A DNA stretch of 64,000 nucleotides from Tetradesmus obliquus (Eukaryota > Chlorophyta > Chlorophyceae > Sphaeropleales > Scenedesmaceae): NCBI GenBank assembly GCA_030272155.1, contig CP126202.1:4113501-4177500 (forward strand), given 5' to 3'. This document shows positions 33,085 through 44,113 of the stretch, in pieces (within the stretch, counting starts at the first letter, position 1; every line of letters begins with the position of its first letter). Made by a program: the position numbers and the translations under genes. The notes below the pieces were generated by a model. That model did no database searches and had not been told where the DNA came from. It was given only the letters and a program-made list of their open reading frames with translations.

Positions 33085-35213
33085 ATGCCACAACGCAGCA
33101 GCAGGCCCCGCCATGCGCCTAGTGTGCTGGATGATTTGGGTCAAGAGATCACGGGGATTATGGCCCCTGTGTCTATCTGCATGGCAATAACAGTGCTGCT
33201 GGTCAAGGCACTCAACCCAGAAGGCACAGCAGATACAACAACAGTGGCCATCGCCACACTCGCTTACCAAGAGCAGGTGTGTTGTAACAAGCAGCAGCTG
33301 GACATGGTATGGAAGTTGTTGAAGAATCCACTGGAGTGCTTTGGATGCAGTGCCAACAGCACAGCAGCTGCTGCGTAGTGCAGCAACACACCTGGGGTGC
33401 ACCCAAGCCAGCAGCGGCAGAGGCAGCAGCATCATCATCATCATGTTGCCATTTAAGCCATAGCAACGTCGCCATCGGCCCCGCGCCCCACAGGAGCGGC
33501 TGAAAGAACAGGCGAAGGGGCAAGGGGAGGGAGCACTATTTCATTATCCCGCTTGCAGACATTCCTGTGATTCCAGGCAAGAACAAGGTAGTCAGCAATA
33601 AGCCGAGCAGCCAACCTGCAAACACCAGATCCACCCCAGACATCGTCAGAAACAAAACGCAACACCATGGCAGAGGGGTCAGTCATGACCAATAAAGTGC
33701 GCAGTTTTCCAGCGCAACCTGGCAGCCTTCGCAGCTCTGCGTACATAGATTCCCTCAAATCAGAGGTGTCAGGACACTCCAAAACAAAGTGGGACAAAGT
33801 CTCAGTAGCAGAGCCACATGCAGGACAGACAGTGGTAGGATTGGCCCGACGGCCACCATATGTGCTTGTACGTGCATGCACACACAAGCAGCGCAGACGA
33901 ACTCGCATCAGGAGCTCGATACCACGTGAAGGACAACCCGAACACAAAAATGGCCTAGGTGCCTTGAAACGCATAGAATCAACATGAGTTTTAGGCACGT
34001 GAGTGACGTAAGTGCCAAAAGTCGATTTCTTGCTGGCAGCATCAGCCGCCACATCAGCGTAGATGGATGCCACCTGCCGCCTGATGTGATTTTTGCACTC
34101 CTTAGCTGACCCGGACGCAACTGCAACATTCACACCATATTTGCACAAAAGGCTGTGTACATACTTCTGCCAACCGGTTAGCAGCGTAGCACCTGGGCTC
34201 TCCATTCTGCAGAAACAACCTGCTTAGGCAATCTGGATACAGAGGCAGCAGCATGTGGCTACGCACCGGACATCAACAATGGCGCCCTAGATCTGTTACA
34301 CCTGTACATCCCATCCAGCATCTGCTGCTGCTGCGCGCAAGCTGCAATCATGCCCCTAAGTTCCCACCTCTTTGGTGCTCTGCTGTGCTGTCAACGTTTG
34401 CTGTGATGCTGCCTGCCTGCCTGCATTGCCGTCAACCGCAGGACACTGACCGCCGCTGTTAGCAAGTCGCAATCGTGCCCCTGAGTATCTACATATGTGT
34501 GCGCTGCTGTGCTGCCAACATCTGCTGTGCTGCTGCCTGCCTGCGCTGCCGTCAAAACCGTAGGACACTGACTCAGCTGACCCGGCATCTACTGTTGCAT
34601 GCAAGCTGCAAGCATGCCCCTGAGTTCCCACATGTGTGTGCGCTGCTGTGCTGCCAACATTTGCTGTGCTGCTGCCTGTGTTGCCGCCAAAATCGCAGGA
34701 CACTGACTCAGCGGGTCAGAAGCTGGGTGGAGCGCTGCTGAATGCCATCATTTTCATGGCAGTCATTGCCGGCATGACCTTTGTGCTCTTCCTGCTGTTC
34801 AAGTGGGGGGTGAGCGGGCTGTGACCGCGCAGCAGCAGCAGCAGAAGCAGCAGCTGTAATGACATAGCAGCAGTGGCAGCAGCAGTGGCGGCAGCAGTAG
34901 CTGTGCTGATGGTGACGGCAGCAGCAGCAGCAGCAGCAGGCAGTGGCAGCAGCTGAGGATGAGCTAGGTGCAGCTGCAATTACTGACATTCCCGAGAGGC
35001 CAGGCATGCAACTAGCTGGCCAACTGTAAATGATGAGAATCTTTGACAAGGGATGTCTCGCTCATCTGGCTAATGCGCAACACAGCAGCATGCCATTCAT
35101 CAGTTCAGCAGCGGCAGCAGCAGCAGCAGCTAGGGACAGGCTCCAGCCGGGGGTAACTTTCACAATGCACCTGTCTTTACTCTTGCCCTCTCCCACACAT
35201 CCCTGCTGCTGCG

Positions 35214-35244
<31 letters not shown>

Positions 35245-37503
35245 AGTGCTACAAGCTGATTTACGGCTACATGGGCTTTGCCATGCTCAACATATTCTTC
35301 TTCTTCACAGGCGCACTGGTGCTGCAGCTGCTGCGGCTGATAGGGCTGCACATGGACCTGTTCTCGCTGGCATTCCTACTCTTCAACTTCTCGGTGAGAA
35401 CTTCAGGGCGCTGATGCTGGCTCCGGTGGGAAGTTAGCGTGAACTTTGCAGTCTGAGCTTACACCAAGCAGTTGGTGTTGAATACATCGCAAGCTTGCGC
35501 AAAGCTGTGGGAAAGGATTGGCTGATCGCCTGCTGCATTGTATTTCTTGCATGGAAACCCTTTTGAAATGCTTCACACAGCAGTACCTTGGTCTTGCTTC
35601 ATTCATGAGGCTGACAACACAACCTTCTGCACCTGCCTGCCTCAATTGCGCACAACTCAGGACTCGTGGGTGTCTATTTTTGTTGTTATACAACTGCTGC
35701 TTCTCCGTAGGTTCTAGGCATCCTCAGCCTGTTTGTGATGCCGGTGCCGGTGCTGCTGAAGCAGAGCTACACAGTGTGGGTGGGCATCTGCTCACCTGAC
35801 TGCCTGCGCTGTGCTGTTGTTTTTTGGTACCACAGGTGCTAAGCATCCTCAGCCTCTTGGTGATGCCGGTGCCGCTGCTTGTTCGTCTATGCTGTCACAC
35901 ACAACACATCTGCTCACCCGCGTGTGCTGGTTACGTATATTGTGTCCCCGCAGGTGCTAGGCATCCTCAGCCTCTTTGTGATGCCGGTGCCGCTGCTGCT
36001 GAAGCAGAGCTACACGGTGTGGGTGGGCATCTGAGCACCTGCCTGCCTGCGCTGTGCTGTTGTGTTCAAACGCTCTGCAGGTTTTAGGCATCCTCAGCCT
36101 CTTCGTCATGCCGGTGCCGCTGCTGCTCAAACAAAGCTACACGGTGTGGGTGGGCATCTGCGTTGCCTACATCTTCACGCACATCCCGGAGTGGACGAGC
36201 TGGGTGCTGCTGGTCATCATGGCGCTGTATGACCTGGCTGCAGTGCTGCTGCCGGGCGGGCCATTGAAGGTGTGTGGTGTTTGATCATGCGTGCATTAGA
36301 GTCTGTTGGGGAGGGGGAGTTATGTTGAGGGGTGCTGCTGGTCATCATGGCGCTGTATGACCTGGCTGCGGTGCTGCTGCCGGGCGGGCCATTGAAGGTG
36401 TGTGGTGTTTGATCATACGTGCATTAGAGTCTGTTGGGGAGGGGGAGTTATGTTGAGGGGTGCTGCTGGTCATCATGGCGCTGTATGACCTGGCCGCAGT
36501 CCTTCTGCCGGGCGGGCCGCTCAAGGTACGTTTTTGATGTTATTTTGATGTTGGTGACATGTTTGTGGTGCTCAGGAAGTGTGGGTGCTGCTGGTCATCA
36601 TGGCGCTGTATGACCTGGCCGCGGTGCTGCTGCCAAATTGGGGTGGGGGGGACGGGGCGCTCAAGGTGTGATTATTTGTTTATTCTGAAGTTTTTTGAAA
36701 AGGAAAGGCATTGGGTGCTGTTGGTCATCATGGCGCTGTATGACCTGGCTGCGGTGCTGCTGCCGGGCGGGCCATTGAAGGTGTGTGGTGTTTGCTCATA
36801 CGTGCATTAGAGTCTGTTGGGGAGGGGGAGTTATGTTGAGGGGTGCTGCTGGTCATCATGGCGCTGTATGACCTGGCTGCAGTGCTGCTGCCGGGCGGGC
36901 CGCTCAAGGTGCAGTTAGATGTTATTGTGATGTTAATAACATGTTTGTGGTGCTCGGGAAGTGTGGCTGCTGCTGGTCATCATGGCGCTGTATGACCTGG
37001 CTGCGGTGCTGCTGCCGGGCGGGCCGCTCAAGGTACGCCTCTGAAGTTGGAAGGTGAACCCAGTAAGGCTGTGTTTTGCACTCAGTGTGTGGGTGCTGCT
37101 GGTCATCATGGCGCTGTACGACCTGGCTGCAGTGCTGCTGCCCGGCGGGCCGCTCAAGGTGGGCTGTCCATCTTATAGTGGGTTTGTAGTTGGTTTGTCG
37201 TGAGTGCGTATGCGCTCAGAGAGTGTGTTTGGTGCATCTTAAGGGGCGGTGTACGACCTGGCTGTGGTGCTGCTGCTGGGGCGGGGGGGGGGGGGGGGGG
37301 GGGGCTCAAGGTGGGCTGCTAATATCAGCGATTGTCTGTGGGGCGTGACGCCTGGGACATCCGAATCTATGCAATGCTTTGAGGCGCTCTGGACGTTACG
37401 TGTGTGCGAGAATCCGAGGAAGGTGAAGAGCCACTTCCAGAAACATGGTCACACAGCAGTTCAGTTGGGCGTCGCTGTTCACCGAAACCCTGTGGCATGA
37501 GCT

Positions 37504-37551
<48 letters not shown>

Positions 37552-38950
37552 AGATCCTGGTTGAGCTCGCCATCGAGCGTCAGCAGGAGCTGCCAGCACT
37601 CATCTACGAGTCCCGCCCTACCCAAAGGCCCTACCAGCGAGGCATGTGGCGGCGCCAGCCGCCAACCGGCAGCAGCAGCAGCAACGCAGCAGATGGCAGC
37701 AGCAGTGCTGCTGTCGGCAGTGGATCGGGGCTGGCGCATGTTGCTGTAGCAGGAGGGGGTGGCGTGCTTGCAGGAGAGATTGTGTCAGGTTCGGGAGGTA
37801 GCCCGAATGTATTTGCGCGTGTTGCGCTGCTGGGAGATCAGCAGCACAGGTCATCATGGGATGAGGCGGCCGCATCACCACAGGTATCTCAGGAGCTTGC
37901 GCTAGCTGGCAGCAGCAGCAGTGGCGGCGGCGGCAGCGGGAATGCGGCCGGCGGCGGCGGGCGGTTTGGCAGTGCGCGGCGGCGCGGCAGCGGCAATGGG
38001 GATCGGTCAGGTGGCGGGGCTGTGCCTCTGGCAGAGGGCCGGGAGGAGCAGGGGGAAGATGTGGCTGTGGAGCAGCAGCAGCTGCTGCTGTTGCAGCAGG
38101 AGCAGCAGCGTAGTGATGCAGCCTGGCATAGTAGACCGGCAGCAGCAGCAGCAGCTGCTGCTGGCGCTGCAGGCGATAAAGGCAGAGGCCCCCTGGGCGA
38201 GGGTGTGGAAGATGGCCCTGCTGCTGCAGCTGGAGCTAGCAGCAGCAGCAGCAGCAGGAGCGGGCTGCTGCCAGCAAGCGGCAGCTCCAGTGCTGCTGCA
38301 GGCGCAGCATTGACACCTGCACCAGCAGCAGCTGCCGCCGCCGCCGTCCCAGATGGCCGCAGCACTGCTGCTGCTGCTGCTGCTGATTCGGGCCAGCCCG
38401 GCAGCAGCAGCAGCGATGGTGGAGAGGGCAGTGAGGGGGAGCTGCCTGATGGCATCAAGCTGGGGCTGGGTGACTTCATCTTCTACAGCATGCTGGTGGG
38501 GCGCGCTGCTATGTACGACATGATGACAGGTGGGTGTGCTGCTGTCAGGTCTTCGGTTTTGTATGTATGCGGTCAGGGGGCGGCTGGTGCAATGGGCATG
38601 CGTGTGCATCGACTACAGCATGCTGGTGGGGCGCGCGGCGGCGTACAGGTAGGTGCGCGTGTGCTGGATATGTATGCTTGTGTGTGGCGCTGTGCTGAAC
38701 AGGCTGCATCACGCAAAAGAGTTGTGAAGGGCGTGTGGGGCAGCATCATATCGCCAATCAAGCCATAGCAAGGATACCCCTTGTGTGCTTCGGCCTCCCC
38801 GTGCATATGTACTTGGAGGTGGTGTAGCCCCTGGTCTGCGCAGTTGCGCTGAGCTGAGGAAACTCTTGCGCTGCTGCTGCGTCTGCTGCATCCGCTGCTT
38901 CCTGCGGTGTTCGCGTGATACATTGCTGTCATATCCGCGCTGGGCATCAC

Positions 38951-38991
<41 letters not shown>

Positions 38992-39185
38992 ATACTGCAG
39001 TGTTTGCGTCCTACATCGCCGTCATATCCGGGCTGGGCATCACGCTGATGCTGCTGGCGCTATACCGCAAGGCGCTGCCTGCGCTGCCTGTCAGCATTGC
39101 GCTGGGGGTGCTGTTCTACTTCCTGACGCGCTTGGTGATGGAGCCGTTTGTGGTGCCACTGTCGCTAAACATGGCCTACTACTGA
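33085..39185 (+). CDS. PSEN: Presenilin, catalytic subunit of gamma-secretase-type aspartyl protease
   Basis: Six exons: 33085-33276, 34699-34809, 35247-35393, 36081-36269, 37554-38529 and 39001-39185, with matching phases, 599 residues. Presenilins are multi-membrane-span aspartyl proteases of endomembranes. The N-terminus (VLDDLGQEITGIMAPVSICM) closely resembles plant presenilins. The first catalytic Asp (about 201) is in MALYDLAAVLLPGGPLK, the second (about 520) in IKLGLGDFIFYSMLVG, and the PAL motif is in RKALPALPVSI (about 563-570). The loop between the two Asp residues is about 320 residues against about 130 in human presenilin, swollen by Ser/Ala/Gln/Gly-rich sequence. Intron 1 contains an antisense LINE remnant. 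Introns 1, 3, 4 and 5 contain copies of neighbouring exon edges. All key residues are intact, so a functional protease is expected. Confidence 0.92.
33420..34240 (-). mobile_element. 5'-truncated non-LTR retrotransposon (LINE) inside presenilin intron 1
   Basis: A 250-codon frame (34205-33453) runs antisense to presenilin. It has the zinc-binding pattern CPACGSATETLSHFVLECP found at the C-terminus of LINE reverse transcriptase ORFs, preceded by the typical Arg-rich stretch (LLMRVRLRCLCVHARTS) and followed by VLAWNHRNVCKR. The catalytic reverse transcriptase domain is missing, as expected after 5' truncation. The frame ends GDVAMA and stop, and a short ATG-repeat (33433-33444) lies just past it instead of poly(A). 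The element's exact ends and target-site duplication were not found. Confidence 0.75.
34375..34698 (+). repeat. Two upstream copies of the 5' edge of presenilin exon 2
   Basis: The exon start at 34699 (AG then GACACTGACTCAGC) has copies at 34441 and 34564 with 60-100 bp of the preceding intron, including GCTGTGCTGCCAACATTTGC. Spacing is 123 and 135 bp. The copies read QDTD and then lose the frame. Confidence 0.85.
35711..36033 (+). repeat. Three upstream copies of the 5' half of presenilin exon 4
   Basis: Copies at 35711, 35836 and 35954, each with an AG acceptor, read VLGILSLFVMPVPVLLKQSY or variants. The fourth (36081) is the functional exon. The copies stop at or before the VWVGIC codons and have no donor. 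Spacing is 118-127 bp. Confidence 0.9.
36332..37312 (+). repeat. Eight downstream copies of the presenilin exon segment with the first catalytic Asp
   Basis: The 3' third of exon 4 (LLVIMALYDLAAVLLPGGPL, at 36204-36269) and its donor recur starting at 36332, 36460, 36585, 36715, 36843, 36967, 37093 and about 37228. Spacing is 124-135 bp. Most copies keep the coding sequence nearly unchanged, with synonymous differences, and a GTGTGT, GTACG or GTGGGC donor. The copy at 36585 has a mutated end and the last ends in a 22-base G run. None has a clear acceptor directly before it. Confidence 0.93.
37283..37304 (+). repeat. Run of 22 G
   Basis: The homopolymer sits in the last degenerate copy of the presenilin exon-4 segment. 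It can form a G-quadruplex on the transcript strand. Confidence 0.9.
38600..38962 (+). repeat. Copies of presenilin exon 5 end and exon 6 start in intron 5
   Basis: 38613-38650 repeats YSMLVGRAAAY with a GTAGGTG donor, a copy of the GxGD exon end. 38925-38962 repeats the start of exon 6 (IAVISALGITL). Both lie in intron 38530-39000, which ends in a CTG tract and CAG. Confidence 0.85.
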
Positions 39186-39479
39186 GCATCCAGCCTCGAT
39201 TCAGGAAGCTACGGACTCATGGACTTATTTGGCAATGGTGTGCGAGGAACATGCTGTATAATTTGTTGTGAGCAGGCAGCCTGCCAGGGTTTTGCATGGC
39301 AAGGTGCCATTGCGCTCTGTTTCAGGTTGAATTTGAGGATGTTTCGCCGCGTCTGCACGTGCCAGTGGCGGTGCATGCAAGAAGAAGCGTGTGCTGGTGC
39401 CTCTGCCTCTGCTGTGATGTGCACAGAGGATGGCTTGAGCCAGCAAACCCTAGTGTGTTACTTACCGCTTCTGTGTGCG

Positions 39480-39484
39480 TGTAA
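39480..39484 (+). terminator. TGTAA poly(A) signal of presenilin
   Basis: TGTAA lies 295 bp after the presenilin stop and before the MORN gene start at 39639. Confidence 0.5.
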
Positions 39485-39638
39485 CGAGTTATTTAAGCTG
39501 GCTTAGAACCACAAATGATGAAGATGTGACGTAAGCTGGTGCAGCGTATGCAAAAGCCGACACGTCTGCTTGTCCGGTTGACTGCATCGCCTCGACCCAA
39601 ACCGAGCATCACTACTCGCAGCAGGAGCAGCAATAGTC

Positions 39639-40760
39639 ATGCCGAAACAGCCATCTGCTCATGAACCTAGCACCTTGTCTGTTGCGCCTGCGCAGCAACA
39701 GGTACAACTGATGCAGCAGCACTGCTGAGCAGCACCAGACGCAGCAGGTGCAGCAGACGCAGCAATGAACGTGTGCTGCAGCGATTCTGTCAACATCTTG
39801 GCTTAGCTTAGGTCAATTTGTCTGACACTTCACGCGTGTCTATCGCAGGAGCTGCAAACAGGCCGGTTCTACTACAAGGACGGCGCCATCTATGAGGGGC
39901 AGTACAAGGTGGTTGGCCTGCCTCCACCTGCACCTGCAGAGCCAGCTAAAAAGGGTGCAAAGAAAAAGGAGGAAGAGCCCCCAGCACAGCCAGCAGAGCC
40001 ACCAAAGCCAGTACGGCACGGCGTAGGCAAGTCTGCATGCTTTAGGCCGACACAGTTGTCAGGCCACGACATATTTCATTCAGCAGCTGTCGGCAGACCA
40101 CATCAGCAGCATGGATTCCTCAACAGCGATGCCTGGTCAGCTCTCAGCAGCGCTTTGCAGCTGCAGAAACTTGCTGCACCATCCAGGCATTAGCCGGACA
40201 CAAAGCAGAGCTGCCGCAGCAGTGGCTGTTGATGGCACTGTATACAGCACCAGCAACAAGCAGCATGAATCACCAGTTGACGTGCCAGCAAGCCAGGCAT
40301 CAGCTAGCATGCACCAACAGCCAGCACCACAATCATTACACAGCAATCACAACCTCTCTGATGACACTAACCCCAACACGCTACCATTTTGCTGTCCTGC
40401 AGGCACGCTCAAGTGCGGCGACTACACCTACACAGGGGAGTGGGTGGATGACGAGATGCATGGCCAGGGCAGCTTCAGCTTTGCCAGTGGAGCCTGCTAT
40501 GAGGGCGCCTGGCAGCACAACAAGTACCAGGGCCAGGGCAGGTACTGCTTCCCTGACGGCAAGGCCTACCAGGTGCGGCGACAGCAGCAGCGCTTCAGTG
40601 GCGCAGTCAGAGTACTGGTGCTGGTCAGACGCAGTCAGGAGAATGGTGCTGGTCAATGCCTGGCTGCGATGCATGCTTGCATGTCGCACCTAGGGAGTGT
40701 TGGCCCAAAACTAGCAGGCTGTTAAAAGGGGTCTGCATAGGTGTTGCAGAGACTGAGCTG

Positions 40761-40815
<55 letters not shown>

Positions 40816-40945
40816 GCTGCTGCAACAGGGTGACTGGGTGTCCAATGTGATGCACGGCCAGGGCAGCTTCACAGACACTGAGGGCCACTGCTGGGCTGGG
40901 CAGTTCTACAATGGAGCAGGGCCAGGCCTCACCTGCCAGCTGTGA
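39639..40945 (+). CDS. MORN-repeat protein, MORN2-like
   Basis: Four exons: 39639-39701, 39849-40026, 40403-40572 and 40829-40945, giving 175 residues. Intron 2 uses a GC donor (G then GCAAGT), which makes the phase match. MORN units are GRFYYKDGAIYEGQYK, then after a Lys/Pro/Glu-rich linker GDYTYTGEWVDDEMHGQGSF, ACYEGAWQHNKYQGQGRYCF and GDWVSNVMHGQGSF. The last part (TDTEGHCWAGQFYNGAGPGL) resembles the C-terminus of MORN2. MORN proteins are frequent in cilia and in membrane-associated scaffolds; a ciliary role is inference. The start Met gives a short hydrophilic N-terminus (MPKQPSAHEPSTLSVAPAQQ). No exon-edge copies were noticed in this gene, unlike its neighbours. Confidence 0.78.
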
Positions 40946-42140
40946 CATGGCAGCAGCAGCAGCAGCGGCAGCAACAGCAGCAGCAGGATTTGCATCATCA
41001 TACTATGATGAGTAGTACTATCAACAGCAGCAGCTCGAGCCCTAGGCGTCTGGTGGTGTTGGGTTGATATGTGCTGCGAGATGTCTGGGCTTCAGCAACT
41101 AATGCATACTTCTGTGTGACGTAATTTCACTGGCAGCATGGTCACGGACCCGGTCCTGCAAGACGGTCTTGCAGCCCAGCGCTAGTTGTGGGTCGCCTTT
41201 AGGGGCAGCTGGCAGACTATGCCATCTCAACATCAGAACAGCCGGGCTCCAGTGGTGGTGGCATGTTGTCAGTGACCAGAGTTGGGGAAACAGCGGGTTG
41301 TTGTTCTGTTGTGACCAAGGCCTTCATTAATAGAGCAGCCTGTAACTCCATTGCAAGAGCCAGCCTTGTTTTTGTGAGTGATATGGACTGACAGGCGGCA
41401 GGGTACGTTTCTGGTGGAACCGTCAATGTTACAAAACACTGTACATGCCCTGCCACACCACTCCTTGGACACCAGCGAGCTTTGCCTTGCTTGAGCCATG
41501 TAAGAGACCCCCTGCACATCATCAGGCCCCGTCATTGCCGACTGCAAGTGTGCGACACAGTGCAAGCCCATAACATCAGGGCCTGCATGCAACAATGTGG
41601 TGTAACTGACATTGGAGCCACACTGCCTCATATCTGCCACAAGTATCATAGCTGCTGAACACGCAGCCTGAGAAAACAAGTACCTCATACCTTGCAACAA
41701 GCCATCCCTGACCAGAAACTGTGCACTAATGATTCAAGCTGCTTCAACACGCACAGTGCATTGCAGCACTGCCAGCAGCGTCTTCCTGGTCAAGCAATGC
41801 ACTTGAAGCTGTGCACCCTGACGTAGACCTGGCGCCTAACTGGAAGATTCTTCTCCACCCGTCCTCGTACATGAAACCCTTTTGAACACACGGGGTGCAG
41901 GACGATCCGTTCTACACCTGATGTTAACACCTGCAACACGTGCTGATCAGCAGCACTGCTGCATGATGTCAAGCATGCAGCAGTCGTGCATCATGAATTC
42001 GCAACCTCCTGTACAGCAGTGGACATTACATTGCATTTTGATGCGCACATAATGGCCCTGTGAGACACTCTGTATCAATTAGAACAACCCACTGGCCAGA
42101 TCTCCTACCTACTTCCACAGCTGAACTGTCACGGCCGTCC
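40946..42140. other. Region between convergent MORN and WW genes
   Basis: About 1.2 kb. On the minus strand two overlapping open frames occur (41700-41269, 143 codons; 41522-41217, 101 codons) without recognisable domains. A TGTAA at 41341-41345 (+) could serve the MORN gene. No firm gene is called. Confidence 0.4.
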
Positions 42141-42310
42141 CTAAACAGCACAGCAGTTGCAAAACTCAGAAGAATATGTGCATCACGCCAGACACCAGCC
42201 CATGCCAAAGCCCACTGCCAGCTGCCATGGCAGTTCAAGCAGCACAGCAGTTGCACAACTCAAAAGAACATGCGCACCACACCAAACACCAGCCCAATGC
42301 CAAACCCAAC
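42141..42310 (-). repeat. Two copies of the WW-gene C-terminal segment with stop
   Basis: About 60 bp at 42243-42305 (encoding FGIGLVFGVVRMFF and TGA on the minus strand) is repeated at 42141-42203, about 100 bp further downstream of the stop. The second copy has diverged and no longer encodes the peptide. Confidence 0.85.
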
Positions 42311-43747
42311 TGCCAGTGAGTTTCCCAGCACTGACAGCGTCCCAGGCCGCTCCCCAAGCTGCTGCTGCTGCTGCTGCTGCTGGCTGCTAACAGCAAGCCG
42401 GCCCTCAGGCCCAGGCAGAGGCTCGCCGACTGCTGTTGTGTCACCTGCATGCGTTATAACAGGTGCGTTATGACCAGTTAGGACAAAGAGAAGTGACCAG
42501 CAGCTGCTAGGGGCATACTGGCTACCAGTTGATGGCCAGCTGACACGCATTGCTTGCAGCTTTGCCACGGCCAGACGCAGCGTGTACAAGCCAAGGAGCA
42601 CGGACAGCATGGATTGCAGGGACCTATGGCAAGTTGTTCTTTTACTATCCTATCAACTCGCACGTACGCATTGCTGCATATGCAGGGCTAGCAGCGCTAG
42701 AGGCACGTGCCAGCACGTCCTGCTGGGTGGCCGCAGGTGAGCAGAGCAGGCCATCATGCTATCCAGCCATCAAGGACTATCTGCCACTGCTGCAGCTGCT
42801 GCTGCCCTTGCGGTTGTGGCTCCTGATGCACCCCTGCTGCCCTTGCTGCCGCTGCTGCTGCCGCTGCCCCTGCTGCTACTGCTGCTGCTGCCGCACCTGA
42901 GTCCTGGTTCCAGTAGTAGGTGCCCCCGCTGGCCTTGTCCACCACTGCCACCCAGGCATCAGGCTTAGGGGCACCCACTGGAGTGGTGATGCCTGCAGCA
43001 GCAGCAGCAGCAGCAGCTGCTGCTGCTGTGTTGAGTCGTGCTGTGTATGGCAGTTGACAACTGCCAAGCATGTTACATTCCGCTGTGCGCTGCGCAGTGG
43101 TGCATTGCTGCATGCAGTGTGCAATTGACCAAGGCATGCGCGGCTGCTGCTGGTTAAGGGCGGCAAGAAGCGCATGCAGAAGCACCGTGATGCAAATTAG
43201 CTGTTGCTGCCACAGTTGCCAGCAGCCACGATGCTGCAGGGTTCTGCAAGGAACAGCCAGCAGCTGGACTTGATGCTTTCAGCTGCAGCTGTAGCAGCTG
43301 CTGGCGGCATACTGCACCGGCTGCTGTTGGTGCATCCTTTGGAAAAAAAATAGAAGACAAGAAAAGAAACCCACCGGTGGCCTGGTTCCACCAGTAGCTG
43401 CCGCCAGTGCCTTTGTCCTGCACAAGCTCCCAGGGGCCCGTGTTGCGCTCAGCCACTGCTGCTGCTGCCGCTGCAGTCTGCTGTGGAGCAGTCTGCTGCC
43501 GTTTGAGCGGCACTATCATAGGCTCTGGAGCATCGGCATACCACCGCACCGCACCGATGCGGCTGCTGGTCCAGGCGCTTTGTTGAGCTGCCTGCTGTTG
43601 CTGTTGCTGCTGTTGCTGCTGGATGAGTGCGAGTGAGTGAGCGGGGTTTGACGCACAAGGAGGGATTGCACCTGTAAGAGAACATGCATAACGCACGCAG
43701 AGCTGCTGCAGCAGCCTGCTGCTTTGCGAGTGCAGCAGTGTCGACAT
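42260..43747 (-). CDS. Protein with two WW-like motifs, mitochondrial-type presequence and C-terminal membrane anchor
   Basis: Three exons: 43747-43375, 42992-42897 and 42444-42260, giving 217 residues; all junctions are phase 1. The N-terminus (MSTLLHSQSSRLLQQLCVRY) is an amphipathic, Arg-containing presequence type, and RIGAVRWYADAP looks like a mitochondrial processing region. Two WW-like motifs follow: GPWELVQDKGTGGSYWWNQATG and AWVAVVDKASGGTYYWNQDS (first given as a pattern of Trp, Gly-Gly and Trp-Asn). Each ends at an intron followed by TT-VG. A poly-Gln linker leads to a hydrophobic C-terminus (SLAVGFGIGLVFGVVRMFF). A membrane-attached mitochondrial protein, perhaps an alga-specific respiratory or translocase component, is inference. 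An upstream in-frame Met at 43807 is possible. Confidence 0.65.
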
Positions 43748-44113
43748 CTTGTCGACACGTGTGCCAGGAAGCCCCTTGCAATCAAAGGACGGCACCAGTA
43801 CTATCAATTAGCAGTATCATACACCATCAGGCGGTGATCAACAAGAGCAGTGCCCGGAGAACTGAACGGTGTCATGTTCGTTGTCACTGTGTCACCCATT
43901 GCGCAGCAAACCCCGAAGTTGGTGACGTGTCAATCAGCTAACCCAAACCCTTTTAGAGACCTTCTAATTTGCTGATCGCGTGCCAGCAGACCAGCAGGAA
44001 GCTTCAGTGTTCACCACCAGTTCCGTGCGAAGCAGAGTTGATTGCATCTTGCTTGCCGTGACTCTGATAAGCTCTCAACTTTGGGTTGATAATTTTTTAG
44101 CTGGTTTGGCAAG
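43748..44113. promoter_or_regulatory. Shared upstream region of the WW-like gene and HPRT
   Basis: 366 bp separate the divergent start codons of two genes that both have organelle-type leader peptides. Both promoters should lie here. No specific element was recognised. Confidence 0.5.

Noticed and set aside
36332..37312. Presenilin exon copies as mutually exclusive exons
   Set aside because: The extra copies have donors but no clear acceptor directly before the homologous codons, so they cannot simply replace the exon; kept as duplications only.
41217..41700. Minus-strand frames of 143 and 101 codons as a gene or second LINE remnant
   Set aside because: The end (SDVEMA and stop) loosely resembles the LINE frame end, but no zinc motif or reverse transcriptase feature is visible, so it was left as unassigned.
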